From: Octadecabacter arcticus 238
Lineage (GTDB): Bacteria; Pseudomonadota; Alphaproteobacteria; Rhodobacterales; Rhodobacteraceae
NCBI RefSeq assembly: GCF_000155735.2
Contig: NC_020908.1
Span: 4,835,501-4,899,500, forward strand
DNA: 64,000 bases
Reading direction: 5' to 3'
Shown here piece after piece: positions 27,825 through 37,158 of the stretch. Position 1 is the first letter of the stretch. Every line of letters begins with the position of its first letter. The notes under the pieces are model-generated. The model had not been told where the DNA came from and searched no databases. It saw only the letters and a program-made list of their open reading frames with translations. A program made the position numbers and the translations under genes.

Positions 27825-28375
27825 CCGCATGCAGTCTTGGTCACAGCGAATAAAATACCGAGCCCAATTTTCGTAGCAGCTATAACCGGCTCAGCGCTAA
27901 AACTGTACATTGTCCCACCAGCCAATCTGTCCCAGTTGGCTTGGCCAAGCTGGATTGCCAAACATGTTCCAGAAAAGGTTTTGGCATTTGGCGAGGTTGA
28001 AGGCTTTGTTATCAATTACACACCAGATCACGCAATCCGTTTCGACCTCTTGGGCAATCCGGTTGAGACACTCGGTGCCGCTTATCGCAGAGGTTCCGCC
28101 CAGATGAACGACATTTTGGACCTGTCGAAAGTAATCCGGTAAAAGGGCATCTGAGCGACTGCAATTCTGACCGTTCAACAAACGGTCCTTTTTGGAACGC
28201 TTATGCAGGCGCAGCATTCAACGATAAGGGCGGAAACCGGACCTTCGCTGCGCTTTGCATAGAGGTCAGCTATGCGGGACAAGCCGACAATTGACCTTGA
28301 GCTATCAAACGTCTGCTAAGCCTCACTGCCTCACTGCCTCACTGCCTCACTGCCTTGCGGAGCAACGCCCAAAGT
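27825..28375. other. Mostly unassigned region between the element and mer
   Basis: Overlapping open frames at 27837-28142 (+, 101 codons) and 27897-28217 (-, 106 codons) cannot both be genes, and neither is recognised. 28226-28262 carries a short dispersed repeat (AAGGGCGGAAACCGGACC followed by TTCGCTGCG). 28321-28352 holds four tandem copies of CCTCACTG. Confidence 0.4.
28321..28352. repeat. Four perfect tandem octamers CCTCACTG
   Basis: Repeats at 28321, 28329, 28337 and 28345, just beyond the 3' end of merR. Such a run is prone to slippage; no function can be assigned. Confidence 0.85.
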
Positions 28376-28795
28376 TCACCGTGCTTCGAACAGTGTTTCT
28401 AAGATTGGGCAATCAGGCACATCCCCTTGACTGCATTCTGCCGCCATTCCGACAAGAGCCATTTCCAGCTTCCGCAGCCCTTTGATTTTTTCCCGCACAG
28501 AATCCAGGTGACCAATGGTCAATCCATGCACTTCTCCACAGGTGAAGTCTTGCCGATCTACCATTTCCAGCAGTGCGCGGATTTCATTAATGCTGAACCC
28601 AAGTTCACGCGATGTCTTGATGAATGACAGCCTTTTGAGCTGGTCATGATTGTACTGGCGGTTGCCGCCTGCCGTGCGATCTGGCTGCGGCATGATTTTG
28701 ATGCGCTCGTAGTATCGGATCGTCTCAATATTCACGCCGGTGCGCTTGGACATTTCACCAATCGGATAGCCTCGCGGGTTTGTGAATTCAGACAT
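28376..28795 (-). CDS. merR: Mercury-responsive regulator MerR
   Basis: 139 residues. N-terminal winged HTH (PIGEMSKRTGVNIETIRYYE) and long dimer helix. The three mercury ligands are C86, C121 and C129, with the spacing of MerR proteins that bind Hg(II) (35 then 8 residues; 9 in Tn501). Divergent from merTPFA across a short promoter region, as usual. The ATG at 28795 is chosen over 28834 because the MerR fold starts here and the longer form would run through the operator. Confidence 0.92.
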   Translation of the reverse strand: MSEFTNPRGYPIGEMSKRTGVNIETIRYYERIKIMPQPDRTAGGNRQYNHDQLKRLSFIKTSRELGFSINEIRALLEMVDRQDFTCGEVHGLTIGHLDSVREKIKGLRKLEMALVGMAAECSQGDVPDCPILETLFEAR

Positions 28796-28806
28796 TGAAA
28801 AACCTC

Positions 28807-28837
28807 TTGCTTCTGTAGTGGCTACAGACCGCATCTT
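28807..28837 (+). promoter_or_regulatory. MerR-controlled merT promoter and operator
   Basis: TTGCTT (-35, 28807-28812) and CATCTT (-10, 28832-28837) are separated by 19 bp, the over-long spacer typical of MerR-activated promoters. The spacer holds the dyad CTGTAG-TGG-CTACAG (28813-28827). Confidence 0.8.
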
Positions 28838-28868
28838 ACACTCAGAAACCTAAATTGCGAGTGCCTGC

Positions 28869-29228
28869 ATGACTGACACAATAGACGTTGACCTAATCCC
28901 GAGCGATCCTGATAGCCGCAAGGCACGCATGATAGCAGCGGGTGGTATCCTTGGCGCTCTTGCCGCCTCAACGTGCTGCATTGTTCCGTTGATCCTGTTC
29001 AGTCTAGGTATATCTGGCGCATGGATCGGCAATCTCACAGCCTTGGAACCCTACAAGCCGATCTTCATCGTCATTACGTTGGGGTTTCTCGGCTACGGCT
29101 ATTGGATGGTTTACCGCAAACCCAAGGCCTGCGTAGAGGGCGAAACCTGCGCGCGGCCACTTCCCAACCGATTGGTTAAATCCGCGCTTTGGGCATCAAC
29201 AATTCTTATCGTGATCGCGTTGTTCTGA
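28869..29228 (+). CDS. merT: Mercuric ion transporter MerT
   Basis: 119 residues, inner membrane, about three helices. The vicinal cysteines C36-C37 (STCCIVP) in the first helix and a second pair C88/C94 in the cytoplasmic loop are the Hg(II) relay of MerT. The block SGAWIGNLTALEPYKP is strongly conserved in MerT. First gene of the operon merT-merP-merF-merA. Confidence 0.93.
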   Translation: MTDTIDVDLIPSDPDSRKARMIAAGGILGALAASTCCIVPLILFSLGISGAWIGNLTALEPYKPIFIVITLGFLGYGYWMVYRKPKACVEGETCARPLPNRLVKSALWASTILIVIALF

Positions 29229-29283
29229 ACTGGATCGCGCCGGTCGTTGCCCCCATTCTTCTCGGTCTGTGAAAGGACACACA

Positions 29284-29574
29284 ATGAAACTCCACACTTC
29301 CGTTTTGGCCCTGATTGGTTATATGGTCGCCGCCCCTGTCTTTGCGGCTGAGCAGACAGTAACATTTTCTGTTCCCGGCATGACCTGTGCAAGCTGCCCC
29401 TTTATCGTTGAATCAGCGATGAGCGGGGTCGATGGGGTTGTAACCGTGACCGCTGATGCCGAAACCCGAACGGCGCTGGTTATCTTTGATGACGCCATTG
29501 CCAGTGCAGAAGACATCGCGTTCGCCTCGACTTCTGCGGGCTATGAAGCCGTCATTTTCGAACCGAAATCCTGA
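29284..29574 (+). CDS. merP: Periplasmic mercury-binding protein MerP
   Basis: 96 residues with a signal peptide (cleavage probably after VFAA) and a heavy-metal-associated fold holding GMTCASC (C35, C38). It passes Hg(II) to MerT. The ATG at 29284 is chosen because AAAGGA lies upstream. Confidence 0.93.
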   Translation: MKLHTSVLALIGYMVAAPVFAAEQTVTFSVPGMTCASCPFIVESAMSGVDGVVTVTADAETRTALVIFDDAIASAEDIAFASTSAGYEAVIFEPKS

Positions 29575-29576
29575 AC

Positions 29577-29783
29577 ATGAACGATAAATCACTTCTCAAG
29601 GTTGGCGTCATCGGCACCATTATAGCAGCGCTGTGTTGCTTCACCCCAGTTCTGGTCGTGCTTTTTGGCGTCGTGGGACTATCGGCTGTCGTCGGCTACC
29701 TCGACTACGTTCTGTTGCCTGCCCTTGCTGTATTCGTGTTGATCACGATTTACGGTGTCATCCGCCGTGCGCGGAAAACCTAA
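29577..29783 (+). CDS. merF: Mercury transporter MerF
   Basis: 68 residues with two membrane helices and the vicinal pair C20-C21 (ALCCFTPVL). The second Cys pair near the C-terminus of described MerF proteins is absent here (the end is YGVIRRARKT). It starts 2 bp after merP. Confidence 0.88.
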   Translation: MNDKSLLKVGVIGTIIAALCCFTPVLVVLFGVVGLSAVVGYLDYVLLPALAVFVLITIYGVIRRARKT

Positions 29784-29802
29784 ACCCGAAAGACCAAACA
29801 TC

Positions 29803-31236
29803 ATGCTTAATTTACTGAACCCAAAAGCTGGCAATACCGATACATTTGATCTTGCAGTTATTGGTGCTGGTTCTGCTGGCTTTTCCGCTGCTATTACTGC
29901 TGCTGAAGCCGGTGTGAGGGTTGCTCTCATTGGGTATGGAACCATTGGCGGCACTTGCGTCAATGTCGGGTGCATCCCCTCCAAAGCGATGATCCGTGCT
30001 GTGGAAACACTGCACTCGGCCAAAGTGGCTGATCGGTTTGACGGCGTGGAAGCTATGGCAAAAGTGACGGACTGGGCGGCAATGGTGGCCCAAAAGCAAG
30101 CCTTGGTCGATGATCTGCGCGCGGCAAAATACGTTGATGTTTTGCCAAACTATGAGGGCGTCACTTACATTGAAGGTCAGGCAAATTTCACCGAAGATGG
30201 CTCCTTAGAGGTCGGTAACCGCACCATCCGCGCGCCAAAAGTCATCATTGCAACGGGTTCGTCCCCGCATGTCCCAGATATCCCTGGACTGGACGACATC
30301 GATTTTCTGGACAGCACCTCGGCACTTGAACAGGCGCAACTCCCGAAATCACTGATGGTGATGGGTGGCGGATATATTGGCGTCGAGATTGCTCAGATAT
30401 TCGCCCGAGCTGGCGTCAAAGTGACCATCGTTACGCGTCGTGGTCTGTTGCCGGAGGCAGAACCGGAAGTCAGCGAAGCCCTGACAAAAGCCTTTGCCGA
30501 TGAGGGCATCAAAGTGCTGGACGGGCTGGCATATGACAGGTTTGAAAAGTCTGGCGAGGGCGTGACCCTGCACGCCGCACATAATGGCGTTGCCGTCAGG
30601 ATCGAAGCCGAAAAGCTCTTGCTGGCGACGGATCGAACGCCGAATACGAACTCATTGTCGCTCGATATCGTTGGTATCGACACGAATGCAAGGGGCGGAA
30701 TTATTATCGACCCGCAGATGCGCAGCACGCGGGACGGCGTTTATGCGACAGGCGATGTGACCGGGGCTGATCAGTTCGTTTATATGGCTGCCTATGGCGC
30801 GAAGCTCGCGGCCAAGAACGCGATGAATGGAAACGCCTTGAGCTATGACAATAGCGTCATGCCTGCCGTGGTCTTCTCTGACCCGCATGTGGCCAGTGTC
30901 GGCCTCACTGAGGCGCAGGCAAAGTCTGCTGGTCATGAGGTGGTGACATCGGTTCTAGGTCTGGAACATGTGCCTCGCGCCTTGGCCGCACGTGATACAC
31001 GCGGTTTGATCAAGCTGATTGCGGACAAGGACAGCAAGAAACTCTTGGGCGCGCATATTATAGCTCCAGAAGGCGCGGACAGCATCCAGACGGCAGCAAT
31101 GGCGCTCAAGATGGGGATGACTTACGATGATTTGGGCGCGATGATCTTTCCTTACCTCACAACTGTCGAGGGGTTGAAACTGGCCGCGCAAACATTCGAA
31201 AAGGATGTCGCAAAGCTATCCTGCTGCGCGGGATAG
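29803..31236 (+). CDS. merA: Mercuric reductase
   Basis: 477 residues. Flavin disulfide reductase that reduces Hg(II) to Hg(0) with NADPH. FAD-binding GAGSAG, redox pair C52/C57 in GTCVNVGCIPSKA, the NADPH domain (MVMGGGYIGVEIAQIF) and the C-terminal vicinal pair C474-C475 (LSCCAG) are all present. The N-terminal MerP-like domain found in some MerA proteins is lacking. The ATG at 29803 is preferred over an earlier start at 29755 that would overlap merF. Confidence 0.95.
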   Translation: MLNLLNPKAGNTDTFDLAVIGAGSAGFSAAITAAEAGVRVALIGYGTIGGTCVNVGCIPSKAMIRAVETLHSAKVADRFDGVEAMAKVTDWAAMVAQKQALVDDLRAAKYVDVLPNYEGVTYIEGQANFTEDGSLEVGNRTIRAPKVIIATGSSPHVPDIPGLDDIDFLDSTSALEQAQLPKSLMVMGGGYIGVEIAQIFARAGVKVTIVTRRGLLPEAEPEVSEALTKAFADEGIKVLDGLAYDRFEKSGEGVTLHAAHNGVAVRIEAEKLLLATDRTPNTNSLSLDIVGIDTNARGGIIIDPQMRSTRDGVYATGDVTGADQFVYMAAYGAKLAAKNAMNGNALSYDNSVMPAVVFSDPHVASVGLTEAQAKSAGHEVVTSVLGLEHVPRALAARDTRGLIKLIADKDSKKLLGAHIIAPEGADSIQTAAMALKMGMTYDDLGAMIFPYLTTVEGLKLAAQTFEKDVAKLSCCAG

Positions 31237-31284
31237 CTTATTCACCAACCAAGCATGAAGATATTTGATTTTTCCCGTTAGCAG

Positions 31285-32014
31285 CCATTAGCTGCGTCGC
31301 AGAAAACTTGAGCTACGGGCTCGGAGCTGCCGTTCGCTGCGTGTTGATCGAAGGTCCGGTTTGGTGTAGGTTTCTCGGACGCCACGCGCGAGGTTTGGGT
31401 GACGCGGAACATTGCCTGGCGTCGGAGAAGCGCTCAAGCGGGAAATCGCGGGGTTGGTCTGGGTGGATCGATTGTTGCTATGGGGATTTGCGCAATGCGT
31501 GTGTTTTCGCCCGGAGCTGACAGGCCAGTTTGGCGGGGCGCATTGAGTTAAGCGCAGCGCCGGTTTTGCCTGCTGTTGGTTGAAACTCACGGTATTTTGT
31601 CGGCGTCACCATGTTTTGCCACGCTGATCGCTTGATCAAAGCATGCCGATTGGTTCGCAGGAGATATAGCGAGCGGCCGAGGGTGTCGTTCGTGATGTGC
31701 GGTGCGCGCGTCATGCAGCAGCCCTTTGTGTTTTTGGCGGCGCTCTGGGATGTTGGGCTGGTGCGATTGTGTCGACGATTATCAACTGCCCGCCACAACA
31801 TGGGCAAGGCAGAGCAAGAACACGAGGAGGTTCATCTGCATCGTTGATGGTGTTGCCTTTATCGTGCTCCTTGTGAGGGGTTTTGGCCCCCAGCAGTTGC
31901 CGGATCCGCGCGATATTGGCCGTGCGGTTGCTATTCCCATAGAACCCATAATGTCGGATGCGGTGCTGGCCTCTGGGCAGCACGTGGATCAGGAACCCTC
32001 CGTGCCAATAAGCG
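31285..32014 (-). pseudogene. IS91 family remnant, transposase C-terminus and element end
   Basis: The minus strand from about 32014 to 31711 encodes a C-terminal piece like that of the transposase at 358 (FLIHVLPRGQHRIRHYGF, then the CPCCGG zinc pair). The remaining bases resemble the non-coding end at 1-357. The IS3 element at 32015 cuts off the rest. Confidence 0.75.
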
Positions 32015-32067
32015 TGAGACAATTGACTGGCTAAAGTTTACACTTGAGGGCGTAGGAGAACGAACCC

Positions 32068-32550
32068 ATGGTTATGCCTTCACAATCACCACTTTCGCCA
32101 GATGCTGGATCTGGAGCCGTTTTGGCCCCAACGTCGCCTCCCCGCGTTGTTAATGCGCCGTTGGCTCCCACAGCGGAACTGACGAGCATCCCGAAGCGAC
32201 GCAACTTCACAGCCAAATACAAACTGCGCATTCTGGATGAGACGGACCAAGTGGCAGACACTGGCGGGGTTTCCGTCATTCTACGGCGGGAGGGGCTTTA
32301 TTCCTCTGCACTGACCGATTGGTGCCGTGCGCGGGCGGCCGGCACATTGGGTGCATTGCAGCCAATGCGCCGTGGCCCACAAAAGGCACCTGCCAATCCA
32401 TTGCAAGCTGAGCTGGCCAAGGCCAACCGTGAGGTGACAGCCTTGCGGCGCCGTCTGGATCAGGCGGAAGCCATCATTGCCATCCAAAAAAAAGTGGCGG
32501 GACTTCTGGACGAGATGGAGCAGACGCAAGAGCGCAGCGGCAAATCATGA
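32068..32550 (+). CDS. IS3 family OrfA
   Basis: 160 residues. A helix-turn-helix region ([16 protein letters not shown] to [11 protein letters not shown]) is followed by a leucine-zipper-like coiled coil ([20 protein letters not shown]). It overlaps orfB by 4 bp (ATGA), as in elements that couple the two. Confidence 0.85.
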   Translation: MVMPSQSPLSPDAGSGAVLAPTSPPRVVNAPLAPTAELTSIPKRRNFTAKYKLRILDETDQVADTGGVSVILRREGLYSSALTDWCRARAAGTLGALQPMRRGPQKAPANPLQAELAKANREVTALRRRLDQAEAIIAIQKKVAGLLDEMEQTQERSGKS

Positions 32551-33560
32551 TGGCCGTCGCGATTGCATTGCCCACCGGCAGCGGCTTGACCTCGGCTGTC
32601 TGCGCCGCGCTATCATTATCGCGCGCGAGCGTTCTTCGACAGCGTGCGGCGCTGACGGCACCACCACGCACACGCCCACCGCGCGCAGCGTCTTCGCGGG
32701 CTCTGCCGGAAAGGGAAAGAGACCAGGTATTGCACCACCTGCGCGAACCCCGCTTTGCGGATCAGACGCCCACAGAGGTCTTTGCCACCTTGCTGGATGA
32801 AGGCACCTATCTGTGTTCAATCCGCACGATGTATCGGATATTGGCCGCGCAGGGCGAAGTTGGCGAACGCCGCCGACAGCGCACACATCCCGTCTATCAA
32901 AAGCCTGAACTTCTAGCTGAAGCCCCCAATCAGGTCTGGTCTTGGGACATCACCAAGCTGAGGGGCCCGGTGAAATGGTCCTACTTCTATCTCTATGTCA
33001 TCCTCGACATCTTCAGCCGCCACGTTGTTGGCTGGCGCGTCGAGCACGCGGAGAGCGCCAGCCAGTTCAAAGAGCTGTTCATCGACGCGATGGAAAAACA
33101 CGAGGTTCCACGCGATCAGCTGACATTGCATGCAGATCGCGGTGGGCCCATGAAGGCAAAGACGACAGCCCTGATGCTGGTTGATCTTGGTGTGCTCAAG
33201 TCCCACAGTCGGCCCCACACCTCAAACGACAACCCGTTCTCCGAAGCCCACTTCAAAACACTGAAATATCAGCCAGAGTTCCCCAAGAACTTTGAAACCA
33301 TCGAGCAGGCTCGCGCATTCTGCCGCAGGTTCTTTGCATGGTATAACCAAGACCATCATAACGCCGGGATTGGTCTGATGACGCCCGACCAAATCCATTT
33401 TGGGCAGGCCCAAGAAATCTACACCGCGCGACAAGCAACACTAGACGCGGCATTCCTCGCCACGCCCGAACGCTTCGTACACAAACCACCAAAACCGCCT
33501 CAAATCCCGACCGCCGTCTGGATCAACCCACCAAAACCAACCGAAGAAACCCAAGCCTAA
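32547..33560 (+). CDS. IS3 family OrfB transposase
   Basis: 337 residues, integrase-core fold. D in [14 protein letters not shown] in LHADRGGPM and E in [17 protein letters not shown] give the DDE triad. The full length and the lack of stops suggest it may still be active. Confidence 0.9.
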   Translation: MMAVAIALPTGSGLTSAVCAALSLSRASVLRQRAALTAPPRTRPPRAASSRALPERERDQVLHHLREPRFADQTPTEVFATLLDEGTYLCSIRTMYRILAAQGEVGERRRQRTHPVYQKPELLAEAPNQVWSWDITKLRGPVKWSYFYLYVILDIFSRHVVGWRVEHAESASQFKELFIDAMEKHEVPRDQLTLHADRGGPMKAKTTALMLVDLGVLKSHSRPHTSNDNPFSEAHFKTLKYQPEFPKNFETIEQARAFCRRFFAWYNQDHHNAGIGLMTPDQIHFGQAQEIYTARQATLDAAFLATPERFVHKPPKPPQIPTAVWINPPKPTEETQA

Positions 33561-33599
33561 AGTCCAAAAGCCACTGTCTCAAAGTCGTTGACACGTTCC

Positions 33600-34196
33600 G
33601 AGAGGAGAAGCATAAAGCCACGGCGAAACGCAAAACTTGGCGCAAGCTACACCTTGGTCTCGATCTTGTTAGCGGTGAGATCGTCTGCTCTGATCTAACC
33701 ACGGATGACATTGGAGATCCGACTGCTCTGCCGGGGTTGTTGGATCAAGTCTACGGCCCAGTTGACCTGTTTCTGGCGGACGGTGCGTATGACGGCGAAC
33801 CAACTTCTGATTTGCTTGCGGCTCGGTTTGGGGCGATGATCGAGGTCATAATTCCGCCTCCCAAGAACGCAGTATTTAGCCCGAACGCGTCGCAGCATCC
33901 GATAGCACGCGACCGCCATATCACTGAGATTGAAAGCAAAGGGCGCATAGCATGGCAGAAGTCATCGGGCTACAATCAGCGGAGCCGAGGCGAAACCCTA
34001 ATGGGCCGCTGGAAGACCGTTATTGGGCGAAAGCTCAAGGCGCGCACCTTCAAAAATCAGAAAACAGAAGCCAATATTGGCGTCCGCGTGCTCAACCGGA
34101 TGACCGAACTTGGCCGTCCTAATTTCGAACGCACCGCCTGAAATCCGTCTCGGGTAGGGCACGTTCCGCGCTCAAGGTGATCTGTGCAACACGGCC
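33600..34196 (+). pseudogene. IS5 family transposase, C-terminal fragment with right end
   Basis: About 180 C-terminal residues run from EEKHKATAKRKTW to the stop at 34141, with LADGAYDGEPTSDLL and RWKTVIGRKLKARTF as in the copies at 4433 and 41900. The right terminal repeat (GATCTGTGCAACACGGCC) is at 34179-34196. The N-terminal part is missing. Confidence 0.82.
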
Positions 34197-34390
34197 GTAG
34201 TCAATGCGGAGCAAACGATTTGGCCGCTGACAAGATCAAGGCCAAGGTGCAGCTTGCGCCAAGAGCGCTGTTTGCGCTTGGTTTTATGCTTTTTCTCCAG
34301 CCACTCCCACGCGCCGAATATTTTCAACCCGGTACTGTCCACGACCAGATGCACCGGGATGGCGCTCTGGGCCCAGTGTGTCAGGGATGT
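34197..34390 (-). pseudogene. IS5 family transposase, internal fragment in reverse orientation
   Basis: The minus strand encodes HLVVDSTGLKIFGAWEWLEK and a WRKLHLGLDLVSGQIVCSAL stretch. This is the middle of an IS5 transposase, directly abutting and opposed to the previous fragment. Confidence 0.75.
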
Positions 34391-34444
34391 TGTCCGCTGC
34401 TCTATTTTTCTCTAATTTTCAGGTGGGCGGATTAGGACAATGAC

Positions 34445-34939
34445 ATGGGATATTCACTGGAACGAAAAGCAGCTGTGCTGAAGCGGATGCTTCCGCCGAA
34501 CAACGTGGCCATTCGGCAGCTTTCGCGGGAGGAAGGCATTTCGGAAGCGACGCTTTTCTCCTGGCGTGCTGAGGCGCGCAACAAGGGGCAGCTTTTGCCT
34601 GACGCTGATGCGAGCCCTGAGGGCTGGTCTTCACGTGACAAGTTTGCGGCGGTGTTGGAAACTGCTGCTCTGAACGAGGCTGACCTAGCCGAATACTGCC
34701 GCAAACGCGGCCTTTACCCGGCGCAGATTGCCATGTGGCGAGTTGCTTGCGAGCAGGCCAACGACTGGGACCGCACGAGTGCAGCACGTCTTGTGCGTGC
34801 GACCAAGGAAGACAAGAAACGGATGAAAGATTTGGAACGCGAGCTTGCTCGCAAGGATCGCGCACTGGCCGAAACTGCAGCACTGCTTGTTCTTCGAAAA
34901 AAGGCCTCAGCGATCTGGGGGGACGAAGAGGACGCATGA
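34445..34939 (+). CDS. IS3 family OrfA (second type)
   Basis: 164 residues: HTH (RQLSREEGISEATLFSWR), a second HTH-like segment (EADLAEYCRKRGLYPAQIAM) and a C-terminal coiled coil (KRMKDLERELARKDRALAE). It overlaps a truncated orfB by 4 bp. Confidence 0.8.
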   Translation: MGYSLERKAAVLKRMLPPNNVAIRQLSREEGISEATLFSWRAEARNKGQLLPDADASPEGWSSRDKFAAVLETAALNEADLAEYCRKRGLYPAQIAMWRVACEQANDWDRTSAARLVRATKEDKKRMKDLERELARKDRALAETAALLVLRKKASAIWGDEEDA

Positions 34940-35345
34940 TCAGCACCCCAGATCGCCAAACCGCAGTTGCTCTGATCAATGAGGCCGTCACCGCAGGAGC
35001 GAGGCGCGCCAAAGCCTGTTCCGAGTTGGAAATCAGCGAACGCACTCTGCGGCGCTGGACAAAAGACGGTGAGGTTCGCCCTGATCAACGCCCCCTCGTG
35101 CCGCGTGCGGAGCCAGCAAACGCATTGAGTGCCGCTGAACGTGCGGCTGTTCTCGATGTCTGTAATTCAAAGGAGTTCTCTAGCCTTCCCCCAAGTCAGA
35201 TTGTGCCAAAGCTAGCAGATCGGGGGCAGTATCTAGCCTCGGAATCGAGTTTCTACCGCATTTTGCGCGCCAATGGATTGCAGCATCACCGGGGTCGAGC
35301 CAAGTCCCCAGTCAAGCGTAAGAAGCCCACGGTGTTTGTCAAAGG
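34936..35345 (+). pseudogene. IS3 family OrfB, truncated
   Basis: About 135 N-terminal residues (MISTPDRQTAVALINEAV, HTH in ACSELEISERTLRRWTKDG, then a helix region ending RGRAKSP). The catalytic DDE core is missing. The reading runs on into unrelated DNA beside the IS91-type remnant. Confidence 0.75.
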
Positions 35346-35407
35346 TGTTGTCCGCCGATTTCATGCAGCGTCTCTGATTTCAGAGGCGCTGATTTCGTTT
35401 TCTGGGT

Positions 35408-35971
35408 TCAGCCAGACGGGTCCTGCTGGTTGCCAGTTTCGGGTTTTTCCTGACCAGCGTTTCGGTCTTTGCGCCCTTTAGATTGCACAATCCGGATGAT
35501 CTCTTGTGCGCTATCTATATCACCAACCTTGAGCCGCACGACCTCGCCTGCGCGCATCCCGCAGCCATAAGCCAGCGACAACATCACCCGTGCCTTCAGG
35601 CTTGGGGCCATAGCCAGGATACGCTTGATCTCTTTTTTGCTGAGAACCAGCGGTATCTTTACCGGCTCTTTAAGGTGAAAAATCTCAGCCACGAGATCAT
35701 GACGTCTCAGGGTCACGCGGAACAGAAACTTGACGCCAGTCATCGTCTGGTTTCGCGTGCAAATGCTGACGCCGCTCTCGACCAAATACTGCTGGAAATA
35801 CTTCACATCGTCTGGCGTGGCAGTCTCCGGAGACCGCCCGAGCCAAGCCGCAAATCGCTTACAGGCGCGCAGGTGACTACTCTGTGATGCAGGGCCGAGA
35901 TTGCGCCCTGACATATCCGCAATCATGCGCGCACGAAGGGGCGTTGTTGGAGTGGACTGCTGAATGTTCAT
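35408..35971 (-). pseudogene. Tyrosine recombinase of an IS91-type element, truncated
   Basis: Starts MNIQQSTPTTPLRARM at 35971 and resembles the integrase at 1555-2442. It contains the SAM-like domain and the first catalytic arginine (GCGMRAGEVVRL), then loses similarity after IVQSKGRKDRN. The HxxR and Tyr boxes are missing. Confidence 0.8.
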
Positions 35972-36040
35972 GGGAAAACCCTCTATCAATCGAGGCAAAA
36001 TCACCTCGACCAACAGCACACCCAACATCTCAAATCGCAA

Positions 36041-36364
36041 AACAAATCCCTACTCAACGCTATACCCACAACAAGCGCCCCTATCGCGAAGCGATTTAGT
36101 GCGTGGGCCGGTCGTGTCGCTCGACATAAGTGGCGTTAGTGGGTCCGCAAAATTGTCCCAAAAACGCTTGTCTTATGAATATCCCAGCTTTTGTGCGAAA
36201 CAAGAGCCACCGATCAGCATTTTAAAATGCTGATCGGTGGTGGTGGTTGGATCGTCTAACGCTTGGTCTTTGAGGGCCGTAAAGGAGTAGGATCAACCAT
36301 CACCTTCGCCAAAGGCCTGAACGGATACAGAGCGGCACGAAGCCCTCTAGGACAAGCATAGGAT
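36041..36364. other. IS91 end and IS110 leader region with a perfect palindrome
   Basis: No protein gene. 36082-36097 is the small hairpin plus TTAGT also seen near 2570. 36207-36240 is a perfect 34-bp palindrome. The last 120 bases precede the IS110 transposase; in IS110 elements the non-coding end before the gene encodes the bridge RNA, so such an RNA may lie here (inference). Confidence 0.5.
36207..36240. repeat. Perfect 34-bp palindrome
   Basis: Half-site CCACCGATCAGCATTTT followed directly by its reverse complement, without loop. It lies 125 bp before the IS110 transposase start. Confidence 0.9.
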
Positions 36365-37158
36365 ATGACGAAGATGACGGATGATACCATTGGCATAGAC
36401 ATTTCCAAAGCTACTTTGGATATTCATCGGTTGAGCGACGGGAAGATGATGTCGTTTAGCAATTGCCCTGCAGGATTTAAGGCACTTTCCAGGTTCTGCG
36501 CAAAGACGGCAGTGGCACGCGTTGTTTATGAAGCAACAGGGGCTTACCACAGGGGGCTTGAACGCGCTCTGGGCGCACATTTACCATTGGTGAAGGTAAA
36601 TCCTTTGCAGGCGCGTCGGTTTGCACAAGCCCAAGGCGTGCGCGCAAAAACAGACGCTGTTGATGCTAAAATGTTGGCCCAGATGGGAAATGCATTTGCA
36701 TTGGAACCCGATGAGCCCGCATCAAAAATACAGCTCGATCTGAAAGAGTTACGCGCATTTCGTTCGGGATTGATCAAAGACCGAACCAGCATCATGAACC
36801 GCCTGAAAACCCAAACCCTGTCCATCACGCGCCGCCAAAGTAAAGCTCGCCTGGCCCAGGTAGATAAGCAAATCGCTGAAATTAGTGCGGAGATTGGCCG
36901 CTTGATAAGCTCCTGCGACACGCTGGCACATTCGATGAAAATTCTACGCTCAATTCCAGACATCGGTGCGGTCTGTGCTGCCACCATTTTGATTGAGATG
37001 CCCGAGATCGGCATGTTGGATCGAAAACAGGTAGCCAGTTTAACTGGTTTGGCCCCGATGGCGCGTCAGTCAGGGCAATGGCGAGGAAAATCATTCATTC
37101 AGGGTGGCAGAAAAATAGTGAGGGATGCTCTCTACATGCCAGCATTGGTGGCCATGAG

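Larger units (their letters stand above)
32015..33581 (+). mobile_element. IS3 family element
   Basis: About 1567 bp with TGAGACA at the left and its complement TGTCTCA at the right end, holding overlapping orfA and orfB. No 3-bp target duplication is evident; the left neighbour is an IS91 remnant and the right an IS5 fragment. Confidence 0.7.

Noticed and set aside
27837..28217. Opposed open frames of 101 and 106 codons
   Set aside because: Mutually exclusive, neither recognised; left as unassigned.
28321..28352. Tandem octamers as a possible CRISPR or VNTR array
   Set aside because: No spacers, unit of 8 bp and only four copies; it is a simple tandem run.
32015..33581. Target duplication for the IS3 element
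   Set aside because: Bases next to the two ends do not match, so none is claimed.
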